The translations under genes were made by a program, and so were the position numbers. From NCBI GenBank assembly GCA_903895695.1, contig CAITUY010000079.1:1-57015 (forward strand): a stretch of 57,015 bases of DNA, written 5' to 3'. A model generated the notes under the pieces. The model worked only from the letters and a program-made list of their open reading frames with translations. It did no database searches and had not been told where the DNA came from. Shown one piece after another: positions 34,091-42,063 of this stretch. Numbering within the stretch: position 1 is the first letter of the stretch; the number at the start of each line of letters is the position of its first letter. The stretch is from an uncultured bacterium (lineage in GTDB: Bacteria; Verrucomicrobiota; Kiritimatiellia; CAIKKV01; CAITUY01).

Positions 34091-35236
34091 ATGCGCCCCT
34101 TCACACTGCTCATAAAACCCGCCTGTGCCGACTGCAACCTGGACTGCACGTACTGCTTCTATGCCAGGAAAGCCGGCCTCTATCCTGAATCCGCCGCACA
34201 CCGGATGAGCGACAAGGTGCTCACCCGCCTCGTGCAGGGGTACATGGCGACCCCGCAACCCCAGTACGTATTCGGGTGGCAGGGCGGCGAGCCCACGCTC
34301 ATGGGCGTCGAGTTCTTCCGCCGCGTGACAGAGTTGCAGACCGCGAGCGGCGGTCCCGGGGCCGTTGTCGCGAACGGACTCCAGACCAATGGCACGCTGC
34401 TCACCGATGAGCTCGCCGCGCATTTCGCAAAATACCGGTTCCTGGTCGGTGTCAGTCTCGACGGTCCGCCCGAACTCCACGACCGGTTCCGGCTCAGTCA
34501 CGATGGCCGCGCGACGCATGCCAGCGTGCTGCAGGGGCTCGACGTCTTACGGCGGAACAGCGTCGAGTACAACATCCTCACGCTCGTCAGCGCCGCCAAT
34601 GTCGGCCACGGCCGCGACGTCTATCGTTACCTGCGCGACCGCGAATTGTACTTTCACCAATACATCCCCTGCGTGGAGTTTGACGAGCGCGGCGCCCCGC
34701 TCCCGGTCGCGATCACCGGCCGACAATGGGGCGACTTCCTCTGTGCCGTCTTCGACGAATGGCTCAAACGCGACACGCGCAAGGTTTCGGTCCGCCTGTT
34801 CGACTGCGTGCTGGCGCGGCTCGCGGGCGAACCGCATTCGCTCTGCCACATGGAACGGGATTGCTGCCAGTACTTCGTGGTGGAATGGAACGGCGACGTC
34901 TACCCGTGCGACTTCTTCGTGCAGTCGGATCTCAGGCTCGGGAATATCATGCACGACTCGTGGGAGGACCTGCTGGCGTCGCCGGTGTACCGGGAATTCG
35001 GCCGGCGCAAATCGTCTTGGAATGCCTGTTGCGCCAAATGCCGGCACCTCACGCTGTGCGCAGGCGACTGTCTCAAACATCGCCTCGTGCCGGGCAACGA
35101 TCCAACGCGACTGAGCTGGCTCTGCGCCGGCTGGCGACAGTTCTACGACCACGCGCTCAAGGACCTGCGCCGGCTGGCCGACCAGTACGTGGCCGAACGC
35201 CGCCTGGCCGCCACCGAGCATCGACGGATGGTGTAA
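34091..35236 (+). CDS. Anaerobic sulfatase-maturating radical SAM enzyme
   Basis: A 381-residue radical SAM/SPASM enzyme. The S-adenosylmethionine cluster motif is C15-x3-C19-x2-C22 in CNLDCTYCFY, followed by GGEPTL-type sequence (WQGGEPTLMG). The C-terminal SPASM cysteines are in CHMERDCCQYF, VYPCDFFV and CCAKCRHLTLCAGDCLKH. anSMEs convert an active-site Cys or Ser of sulfatases to formylglycine without oxygen. ATG 34091 lies four bases after the upstream stop; GAGG is about 10 bases before it. An in-frame upstream ATG at 34043 is inside the preceding gene and less likely. It is convergent with the GH29 fucosidase (3-bp gap), which fits use of sulfated fucans. Confidence 0.92.
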   Translation: MRPFTLLIKPACADCNLDCTYCFYARKAGLYPESAAHRMSDKVLTRLVQGYMATPQPQYVFGWQGGEPTLMGVEFFRRVTELQTASGGPGAVVANGLQTNGTLLTDELAAHFAKYRFLVGVSLDGPPELHDRFRLSHDGRATHASVLQGLDVLRRNSVEYNILTLVSAANVGHGRDVYRYLRDRELYFHQYIPCVEFDERGAPLPVAITGRQWGDFLCAVFDEWLKRDTRKVSVRLFDCVLARLAGEPHSLCHMERDCCQYFVVEWNGDVYPCDFFVQSDLRLGNIMHDSWEDLLASPVYREFGRRKSSWNACCAKCRHLTLCAGDCLKHRLVPGNDPTRLSWLCAGWRQFYDHALKDLRRLADQYVAERRLAATEHRRMV

Positions 35237-35239
35237 CTG

Positions 35240-36529
35240 TTACTTCAGGAACAACTCCACCACAGGGACCGTGACGTTCGGTTTCTGCTGCGGGAGTGTC
35301 AGGGCCAGGTGGGTCTGATCCACTCCGAGCTGCTGCGCATGCCAGGCGTCGATCGACAGCGGCAGTTCGCTCGCGTCGTTCAGCAACTGCGCGTATTCCA
35401 CGCGGCCGCCAAGCCCCTCGAGTTGCACGTGCTTATAGGGCCACGCAAACAAATGCAGGTACAAGCGCTTCTTCTCCGGATTGTACGTGTACCGGCAATC
35501 TTGCGGCGCCTTGAACCCCTCAGGCGCCTGGGTGCAGCCGTAGATGGACCGGCTGTGCCGCTTCATCCACTCGCCGATTCCTTCCAGCCGCGCCATGGCG
35601 CGCTCGTCGAATTCGCCGCGGCCCGTGGGCCCCACGTTGAGCAGCAGGTTGCCGCCCTTGCTTACGCAGTCGATGAGCGTGCGGATCAGTTCGTCTGTGC
35701 TGCGCCAGCTCGCCTCGTCGCGATGGTAGCCCCATGAGCCCGACAGCGTCTGGCAGGCTTCCCACACCACGGGCTGCCCGTCGACCCGCGGCCATGCCTG
35801 CGGCTGGACCTGCTCGGGCGTCTTGATATCCCAGCCATGCTTCATGTCGAGCCGGTCGTCAAGGATCACCTTGGGCATCAGCTTGCGGACCAGCTTGTAA
35901 AGGGTTTCGCTGTCCCAATCCTTATGCCCCTTGCCGCTGCCGTCGTCCTTCGGGTAACTGAAGTCGAACCACAACACGTCAATCTGGCCGTACTTGGTGA
36001 GCAGTTCGCGAACCTGCCCATGCAGGTACTGGGCGTATTTGCGCTGGTCCCGCCCCTTGTTCAACGCCTCGCGGTCTTTGTGATCGCGGTAGGGCCCGAT
36101 GTGCGGATCGAGCACGTAGTTGGGGTGATGCCAGTCGATCAACGAATGGTACAAACCAACCCGCATGTTCTCCTCGCGGAACGCCTGGACCATCGGCTTC
36201 AACAGGTCGCGCCCGGCTGCCGTGTTGGGAGCCTTGTAATCGGTGAGTTTGCTGTCCCACAGGCAGAATCCCTCGTGATGCTTGGTGGTGATTACGAAAT
36301 ACTTCATGCCGGCCGCCGAGGCGGCGCGCGCCCAGGCCTTGGGGTCGTACAAGTCCGGATCAAACCGTTTGAAATATTTCCGCTCGTAATCTTCCCTCGG
36401 AATCCGCTCGTTGTGCTGCACCCACTCGTGACGGGCCGCCTGGGAATAAAGTCCCCAATGGATGAATAACCCGAAGCGGTCGTTCACAAACCATTTCGTA
36501 TCCCCAGGCGTTTTCATCGTCTTCAGCAT
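35240..36529 (-). CDS. Alpha-L-fucosidase, glycoside hydrolase family 29
   Basis: A 429-residue GH29 enzyme that releases alpha-L-fucose by a retaining mechanism. Landmarks are RFGLFIHWGLYS (18-29), YFVITTKHHEGFCLWDS (77-93) and the nucleophile region IDVLWFDFSYP with D189. GGNLLLNVGPTGRGEFDE follows near the end of the catalytic barrel, and a small C-terminal beta domain closes the protein. No signal peptide is visible, so it is probably cytoplasmic and acts on imported oligosaccharides. AAGGAGG six bases before ATG 36529 is a strong start. L-fucose isomerase in the same window gives the next step. The general acid/base residue could not be placed with confidence. Confidence 0.95.
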   Translation of the reverse strand: MLKTMKTPGDTKWFVNDRFGLFIHWGLYSQAARHEWVQHNERIPREDYERKYFKRFDPDLYDPKAWARAASAAGMKYFVITTKHHEGFCLWDSKLTDYKAPNTAAGRDLLKPMVQAFREENMRVGLYHSLIDWHHPNYVLDPHIGPYRDHKDREALNKGRDQRKYAQYLHGQVRELLTKYGQIDVLWFDFSYPKDDGSGKGHKDWDSETLYKLVRKLMPKVILDDRLDMKHGWDIKTPEQVQPQAWPRVDGQPVVWEACQTLSGSWGYHRDEASWRSTDELIRTLIDCVSKGGNLLLNVGPTGRGEFDERAMARLEGIGEWMKRHSRSIYGCTQAPEGFKAPQDCRYTYNPEKKRLYLHLFAWPYKHVQLEGLGGRVEYAQLLNDASELPLSIDAWHAQQLGVDQTHLALTLPQQKPNVTVPVVELFLK

Positions 36530-36563
36530 GGCGATCCTCCTTCGTTCACGTTTGTGTCCAACT

Positions 36564-36641
36564 GGTAGGGCGACGGCGTCCTCGCCGCGCCGTAACTGTT
36601 ACGCTCCTGACACGGTGGGGCGAGGACGCCCACGCCCTACC
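36564..36641. repeat. Intergenic palindromic repeat, copy 2 (78 bp)
   Basis: Starts GGTAGGGCGACGGCGTCCTC and ends GAGGACGCCCACGCCCTACC, so its ends pair almost perfectly. It matches copy 1 (18755-18831) in both arms, with a different centre (TAACTGTTACG). It lies just upstream of the GH29 start codon on the plus-strand map. Confidence 0.85.
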
Positions 36642-36710
36642 TGTCCGAAATCGGGCGTGCCCTTCTCCAAAACCTGTGCGGAACACTAACCAAGCCAACC
36701 CGACATGGCA

Positions 36711-36773
36711 ACTGTTCACTGCTTGCGGTGCACCGTTCACCGTTCACTGTTTACCGTTCACTCTTCGCTGTTT
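36711..36773. repeat. Seven-base tandem repeat, nine units
   Basis: Nine degenerate heptamers follow one another: ACTGTTC, ACTGCTT, GCGGTGC, ACCGTTC, ACCGTTC, ACTGTTT, ACCGTTC, ACTCTTC, GCTGTTT. The array ends within the stop codon of the amidotransferase gene (36772-36774). Consensus is ACYGTTC. It has no spacer structure, so it is not a CRISPR array. Confidence 0.85.
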
Positions 36774-37440
36774 ACTTCCCCCTCCGCCACGCCCGGGCGA
36801 TCCGGAAGAAGTTCTGAAGGATCACGAAGCCGTCCGGGTAGCCCTCGGTCGCCTCTTCGGGATGGAACTGTACGCCGTAGAGCGGCTTGCGCCGGTGGAC
36901 GAATGCCTGGACCGGACAATCATCGGTGGATGCCAACACCGTCAGCATGGATGCCAGGGCCTTGACCTCGCTGCGGTGGAACTGCTGCACCCGGATCGTG
37001 GCACCAAGTCCGCGGAACAACGGATCGCGCCGCACGACGCGCACAGGATACATGCCCCACTCCTTGAACTCACCGGGATGATACTTCGGGTTGTGATCGG
37101 CATCCGTGTCGCCGAGCGGGCGCATGGGGCCGACTGTGCTGCCGAAGAATTCGGCCATGAGCTGATGCCCGCCGCAAATCCCGAGTTGCGGCAGCGGGGC
37201 GTGCGTGACGATCCGGCGGTAGGCCATCGTCTCGCGCACGTCGTAGTCCTCGTACGGCGTGCCCGCCCCGCTGTGCACCAGGACCCAGGGTTTCACGGCG
37301 CGTAGCGCCGCCGGGGTCATCTGCTTGTAGTGCATCAGCAGGCAGTAGTCGCCGGAGGCGTCTTCCATCGCCAGCTTGTGCTTGATGTAATTGTTCTGGC
37401 GGTACTTCTCCGCCGTCTCGGTCACGCAGAACACGATCAT
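36772..37440 (-). CDS. Class I glutamine amidotransferase-like protein
   Basis: A 222-residue GATase1 domain with a complete triad: Cys 89 in LGICGGHQLMA, His 193 and Glu 195 in YGVQFHPEE. This fold hydrolyses glutamine to ammonia for a synthetase partner or, in stand-alone forms, cleaves gamma-glutamyl compounds. GuaA, CarA, PabA and TrpG partners are not adjacent, so the substrate is unknown. ATG 37440 has GAGGAG six bases upstream; an in-frame upstream start at 37521 lacks this. It is divergent from the BatD-like gene (72 bp), and its stop lies in a heptamer repeat. Confidence 0.85.
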   Translation of the reverse strand: MIVFCVTETAEKYRQNNYIKHKLAMEDASGDYCLLMHYKQMTPAALRAVKPWVLVHSGAGTPYEDYDVRETMAYRRIVTHAPLPQLGICGGHQLMAEFFGSTVGPMRPLGDTDADHNPKYHPGEFKEWGMYPVRVVRRDPLFRGLGATIRVQQFHRSEVKALASMLTVLASTDDCPVQAFVHRRKPLYGVQFHPEEATEGYPDGFVILQNFFRIARAWRRGK

Positions 37441-37512
37441 GGCATCTCCTCGTTGACAGACTCGGACGAAGGCGGAATTATGGGACACCGCCATCCGTTT
37501 GGCGAGTGGAGG

Positions 37513-38670
37513 ATGATGCAAGCCCTACACCCAACCCGCACGCGCCGCCTGGCGGCGGCGCTGATCGTGGCCGTCGCCGGACTGAGCCTGCGCGCCGACG
37601 CCGCAACCCCGGCCGTCTTCGCGCGCCTGGCGCCGGATCGCGCCGATATATACCGCACCGAACAATTCGTCATGCTCGTGTCCATCTACACCAGTGGCGA
37701 GACGCTGGGCCGGCAGATCACGCTCTCCGGCATGCCCGACGCGTCGGTGGCCGCCCTCGGGGGGTTCGAAGAATTGCCGAACGAATCGACGGTGATCGAG
37801 GGCCGCATCTACGACATCCGCCGCTACCGTTGCCGCATCCGCATCAACCGGGCCGGGCTCCTGCACGTAGCGCCGCAGTTGCAGGGCGCCTTGGTCCGCA
37901 CGGTCCACACCTTCTTCTTCACGCAATCCCAAGAGCAACCGGTGACGCTTCCCGTCGAACCGCTCGACCTGCCGATTCGCGAGATCCCGACCGAAGGTCG
38001 GCCGCCCGGCTTTAGCGGAGCTGTCGGCCAGTTTACCTTCACGGCCAGAGCCGAACCGCTCGATGTGGCGCCCGGCGACCTGGTAACCGTGACCCTGACG
38101 TTTGCCGGCGAAGGGCTTCCGGACGGACTCATACCCCCGCCAGTCCCGGCCGGGCCGGGCTTGAAGGTCTATGACATCAAAGCCGTGCCGGCCCGCAGCG
38201 ACGCCGGCCACCGCGTCTTCGAGCAGACGATCGTGGCCGCCGAACCCTTTGCCAAGGCCATCCCGGCCGTGACCTTTTGCTACTTCGACCCCCGTGAACG
38301 CCGGTATCGGTCGGTCACGGCCGGCCCGTTCCCGCTTGTCTTCCACGCCGAGCGAACGCCTACGACCGTCGTCTATGCGCCCCCCGCGTCCACGTCGGTC
38401 GTACAGGCGATCGCCGGTGCGGCAGCGCCGGCCGGGCCGGGCCGCCTGGCGCGCGCCTGGTACGCGCTCACGGGGCAACGTTTCGCCCTGGTGCGGCCGG
38501 GCGCCGATACGCCCGTGCACTTCGCGCCGGGCAGCGAGACGGTGATCCTGTTCACCGTGAAGCCCGGCACCCGCGTGCGACTCGAAGACGAAGCGCAGGG
38601 CTGGGCTCGCATTTCGTGCCGGGATGGCATCGGCTGGGTCCCAGCCACGGCCGTCGCGGCGGAGCCATGA
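37513..38670 (+). CDS. BatD-like protein with a C-terminal SH3-like domain
   Basis: A secreted or periplasmic protein of about 385 residues. The signal peptide is RRLAAALIVAVAGLSLRADA. The BatD-type region follows, with VFARLAPDRADIYRTEQFVM and beta-sandwich repeats (VTVTLTFAGEGLPDGLIPPP). The last 60 residues (FTVKPGTRVRLEDEAQGWAR, then GIGWVPATAV) resemble a bacterial SH3 domain that may bind peptidoglycan. Start choice is open: ATG 37513 or 37516 fits the signal peptide but GGAGG is only 0-3 bases away; ATG 37480 is in frame with a weak purine-rich site. It overlaps mtaB by four bases. No BatA/B/C genes are nearby. Confidence 0.7.
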   Translation: MMQALHPTRTRRLAAALIVAVAGLSLRADAATPAVFARLAPDRADIYRTEQFVMLVSIYTSGETLGRQITLSGMPDASVAALGGFEELPNESTVIEGRIYDIRRYRCRIRINRAGLLHVAPQLQGALVRTVHTFFFTQSQEQPVTLPVEPLDLPIREIPTEGRPPGFSGAVGQFTFTARAEPLDVAPGDLVTVTLTFAGEGLPDGLIPPPVPAGPGLKVYDIKAVPARSDAGHRVFEQTIVAAEPFAKAIPAVTFCYFDPRERRYRSVTAGPFPLVFHAERTPTTVVYAPPASTSVVQAIAGAAAPAGPGRLARAWYALTGQRFALVRPGADTPVHFAPGSETVILFTVKPGTRVRLEDEAQGWARISCRDGIGWVPATAVAAEP

Positions 38671-39953
38671 GTTGCCTCATGACTCCTCGCGTCAGTTTCC
38701 AGACCATCGGATGCCGGTTGAACCAAGCCGAGACCGCTGCCATGACGGCCGGGTTCCTCGCTGCCGGCTACGTCGCGACGCCGTCGGATCTGCCGTGCGA
38801 CGTCGCCGTCGTGCACGGGTGCGCCATCACGCGCAAGGCCGAACGCGACAGCGCCCGCGCTGCCCGGGCCGCGCGCCGGACATCGCCCGACGCGCTCATC
38901 GTTGTCGCGGGCTGCCCTGCCGAAGTCATGGGCGACGCCCTGCGTGGCGAGTGCCCGGCGGATCTCATCGTGGGGCAGGCCGGCAAGTACGCCCTTCCTG
39001 CCCTGCTCCACCGCCTCCACCCCGACCGGTTCCCGGCGCCGCCTTCGGCCGCAGCTTCCGACCCGTTGCCGGCGTTTGACACCAAGCGGGCCCTGGTCAA
39101 AGTACAGGATGGTTGCGACTTCGGTTGCGCCTACTGCATCGTGCCCGCCGCACGCGGAGCCCCACGCAGCCGGCCTCTCGCCGACGTTACCGCCGAACTG
39201 CACCGGCTGGCGGAACAGGGATTCCGCGAAGTCGTTCTCACCGGCGCCAACCTCGGGTGCTATGCCCACGGCGACGATCGACTGCTGGATGTCATCCGCG
39301 CCGCCGAGTCCGTGCCCAGCCTTGAACGCATCCGCCTCAGCTCCATCGAAACGACGACCGTGGAGCGCGCCGTCATCGACCACATGGCGACATCGACCAA
39401 ACTATGCCGGTTCCTGCACCTGCCCCTGCAGAGTGGCGATGACGGCATTCTCAAGGCCATGGGGCGCCGTTACACGGCGACCGAATATGCCGCCACCGTC
39501 ACCTACGCCGCGGCCCGGGTCTCGGATATCGGCATCGGCACGGACATCATCACCGGATTCCCGGGCGAGGACGACGCCGCATTCGAGGCGACACTGCATC
39601 TCGTTGAATCGTTGCCGCTCAGCAACCTGCACGTCTTCCCCTACAGCCGTCGGGCAGGCACCCGGGCCGCCGACCTACCCGGCCAGGTGCCTGTCGCCAT
39701 CCGGAAGGAACGCGTCAGACGCCTGCTCGCCGTGGGCGACGCCCAACGCGTCGCCTTTGCGCGCCGATTCGCCGGGCGCCGCGTCGCGGTGCTCGTCGAG
39801 CGCGTGATGCCCGATGGCACCGCGTACGGCTGGACGGGCGAGTACCTGCCGGCTGAGATCCATCAGGCCGGCGGCCCCGTCAACCGGGTCGTCACCTTGG
39901 CGGTTGACTCTATCAACGGCGATCAGGTCGCGGGTCGCGCAGTTGAGCGCTGA
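38667..39953 (+). CDS. mtaB: tRNA t6A37 methylthiotransferase MtaB
   Basis: A 428-residue MiaB-family methylthiotransferase. The N-terminal UPF0004 domain supplies three Cys for the auxiliary cluster (C16 in TIGCRLNQAE, C52 in HGCAIT, C83 in AGCPAE). The radical SAM motif is C150-x3-C154-x2-C157 (CDFGCAYCIVP), and a TRAM-like C-terminus follows. FQTIGCRLNQAE is the MtaB form; MiaB and RimO differ there. It converts t6A37 to ms2t6A37. ATG 38667 overlaps the upstream stop (ATGA); ATG 38679 is a possible alternative. TsaB, for making t6A, is encoded at 9296-9988. Confidence 0.9.
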   Translation: MSCLMTPRVSFQTIGCRLNQAETAAMTAGFLAAGYVATPSDLPCDVAVVHGCAITRKAERDSARAARAARRTSPDALIVVAGCPAEVMGDALRGECPADLIVGQAGKYALPALLHRLHPDRFPAPPSAAASDPLPAFDTKRALVKVQDGCDFGCAYCIVPAARGAPRSRPLADVTAELHRLAEQGFREVVLTGANLGCYAHGDDRLLDVIRAAESVPSLERIRLSSIETTTVERAVIDHMATSTKLCRFLHLPLQSGDDGILKAMGRRYTATEYAATVTYAAARVSDIGIGTDIITGFPGEDDAAFEATLHLVESLPLSNLHVFPYSRRAGTRAADLPGQVPVAIRKERVRRLLAVGDAQRVAFARRFAGRRVAVLVERVMPDGTAYGWTGEYLPAEIHQAGGPVNRVVTLAVDSINGDQVAGRAVER

Positions 39954-40065
39954 CACGCCGAGCTCTCATCGCGAGGCACGCGCCAGCGCCGCCCCAAAAT
40001 GTCTTGCACAAGTGCCTCGCATTATGTCAAATGCGCACGTTTTCCCCCGAAGAAAAGGAACGCTC

Positions 40066-41778
40066 ATGCGATGGTCTGAAACCTTGATTGCCACCCTCCG
40101 CGATGCGCCGCAGGATGCCGAAATCGCCAGCCACAAACTGATGATGCGCGCCGGCCTCCTGTCGAAACTCGGCGGCGGCCTCTACACCTTTTTACCGCTC
40201 GGCCTCAAAGCCCTGCGCAAGGTCGAACGTATCGTGCGCGAAGAGATGGACCGGGCCGGCGCCCAGGAAGTGCTCATGCCTGCGCTCCAGCCGCGCGAGA
40301 TCTGGGAACAGTCCGGTCGTTACTCCGTCCTCAAGGACGCCATGTTCAAGATCCACGACCGCCAGGAACGCGACCTGGTGCTGGGCCCCACGCACGAGGA
40401 AGTCATCACCGACCTCGCCGCGCGCCAGATCAGCTCCTACCGCCAGCTTCCGCGCACCCTCTACCAGATCCAGGCCAAGTTCCGCGATGAGATCCGTCCG
40501 CGGTTCGGCCTCATGCGGGCCAAGGAGTTCATCATGAAGGACGCCTACAGCTTTGACACGAGCTGGGAGGCGGCTGACAAGAGCTACCAGGCCATGTACG
40601 ACGCCTACGTGCGCATCTTCAAACGCTGCGACTTGAACGTGAAGGTTGTCGAGGCCGACACCGGCGCCATGGGAGGCAACTTCTCGCACGAATTCATGGT
40701 GCTCGCCGATTCAGGCGAGGACGGACTCGTCGAATGCGAGTCGTGCGCCTACGCGGCCAACCTGGAACGCGCCGACCGCCGGCTCCCCCCGCAGACCGAA
40801 GAACGCACCGACCAACTGCCCTCGCCCGTGGCCACGCCGAACCAGAAGACTATCGCCGAGGTCGCGGCGTTCCTGAAGCGACCCGCCAGCCAACTCGTCA
40901 AGACGCTGATCTACGTCGCCGACGGCAAGCCGATTGCCGTGCTCGTCCCGGGCGACCGCGACCTCAATGAGCATAAGCTCGCCCGCGCGCTCGGCGGCGT
41001 GACCGTGCAGATGGCCGACGATCGCACCATCGAGCAGGCGACCGGCGCGCCCGTGGGGTTTGCCGGGCCCGTCGGGCTCAAGATCCCCGTCTACGCCGAT
41101 GCCGAACTCAAAGTACCGCGCGTATACGTGACAGGTGGCAATGCGGCCGATACGCATCTGCTCAACGTCGTGCTCGGGCGCGATGCGGCCGTCACGGCAT
41201 ATCACGACGTGGTGACCTGCCGTGAAGGCGACCTCTGCCCGAAGTGCGGCGAACGGATGCGCGAAAAACGCGGCATCGAGGTCGGCCACGTGTTCAAACT
41301 CGGCACCAAGTACAGCAAGGCGTTCGACGCCGGCTACCTGGACGCCGCCGGCAACCGCCAGATCATGGTCATGGGCTGCTACGGCATAGGCGTCACCCGT
41401 ACCCTGCAGGCCGTCGTTGAGCAGAGCCACGACGCCAACGGCATCATTTGGCCGGCGTCGATCAGTCCCTTCCAAGTCTCTCTCGTCGTACCGAACGTGC
41501 AGCATCGCGAAAGCATGGTCGCGGCGGAAGCGCTGCTCAAGGAACTCGAGGCCCGCGGGATCGAGGTGCTCTTCGACGACCGCGACGAACGCCCGGGCGT
41601 CAAGTTCAAGGATGCCGACCTGATCGGCCTGCCCGTGCGCGCCGTAGTCAGCGAGCGGTCGTTGGCCGATGGCAAGGTCGAGATCAAACTCCGAACCGCG
41701 GCCGACAAGATGATGGTGCCGGTACAGGACGCCTGCCAAACCCTCGTAGATATCGTTCAGAAAGGGACCCAATCATGA
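40066..41778 (+). CDS. proS: Prolyl-tRNA synthetase, bacterial type
   Basis: A 570-residue class II synthetase of the E. coli ProS type. Motif 1 is around GGGLYTFLPLGLKALRKVER, motif 2 is YQIQAKFRDEIRPRFGLMRA and motif 3 is CYGIGVTRTLQAVVEQ. An editing (YbaK-like) insertion of about 180 residues lies between motifs 2 and 3 (KTLIYVADGKPIAVLVPGD). The anticodon-binding domain ends the protein. An in-frame frame extends upstream, but ATG 40066 has AAGGAA about six bases upstream and begins the conserved MRWSETLIATLRDAP. It charges tRNA-Pro. It overlaps the HU gene by four bases (ATGA). Confidence 0.96.
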   Translation: MRWSETLIATLRDAPQDAEIASHKLMMRAGLLSKLGGGLYTFLPLGLKALRKVERIVREEMDRAGAQEVLMPALQPREIWEQSGRYSVLKDAMFKIHDRQERDLVLGPTHEEVITDLAARQISSYRQLPRTLYQIQAKFRDEIRPRFGLMRAKEFIMKDAYSFDTSWEAADKSYQAMYDAYVRIFKRCDLNVKVVEADTGAMGGNFSHEFMVLADSGEDGLVECESCAYAANLERADRRLPPQTEERTDQLPSPVATPNQKTIAEVAAFLKRPASQLVKTLIYVADGKPIAVLVPGDRDLNEHKLARALGGVTVQMADDRTIEQATGAPVGFAGPVGLKIPVYADAELKVPRVYVTGGNAADTHLLNVVLGRDAAVTAYHDVVTCREGDLCPKCGERMREKRGIEVGHVFKLGTKYSKAFDAGYLDAAGNRQIMVMGCYGIGVTRTLQAVVEQSHDANGIIWPASISPFQVSLVVPNVQHRESMVAAEALLKELEARGIEVLFDDRDERPGVKFKDADLIGLPVRAVVSERSLADGKVEIKLRTAADKMMVPVQDACQTLVDIVQKGTQS

Positions 41779-42056
41779 CCAAACGCGATCTCGTGATGCG
41801 GATTGCCGAGGAAACCGCCCTGACGCAGCAGCAGGTCTTTGCGGTGCTGCAAAAGTGCCTCGACTATATCACCGACGCACTCGTCAAAGGCGATACCGTC
41901 GAATTCCGCGACTTCGGCGTGTTCGAGGTGAAGATGCGCAAGCCCAGGATCGGCCGCAATCCCAACAAACCCAAGAACACCGTCACGATCCCCGGGCGCA
42001 AGGTCGTCAAGTTCAAGGCCGGCAAGCACATGAAGGCCCGGGTCCTTAAGAGCTGA
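41775..42056 (+). CDS. HU/IHF-family DNA-binding protein
   Basis: A 93-residue protein covering one HU/IHF fold. MTKRDLVMRIAEETALTQQQ and FAVLQKCLDYITDALVKGDT form the helical dimer core. FRDFGVFEVKMRKPRIGRNPNKPKN is the beta-arm, with the DNA-intercalating Pro in GRNP. It ends VKFKAGKHMKARVL. It bends DNA as a dimer. The start overlaps the proS stop and the gene ends eight bases before hisS, so it is an unusual HU embedded in a tRNA-synthetase operon. Confidence 0.92.
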   Translation: MTKRDLVMRIAEETALTQQQVFAVLQKCLDYITDALVKGDTVEFRDFGVFEVKMRKPRIGRNPNKPKNTVTIPGRKVVKFKAGKHMKARVLKS

Positions 42057-42063
42057 GCCTGCC

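Noticed and set aside
36711..36773. Possible CRISPR array
   Set aside because: Units are only 7 bp and contiguous, with no unique spacers and no cas genes in the window.
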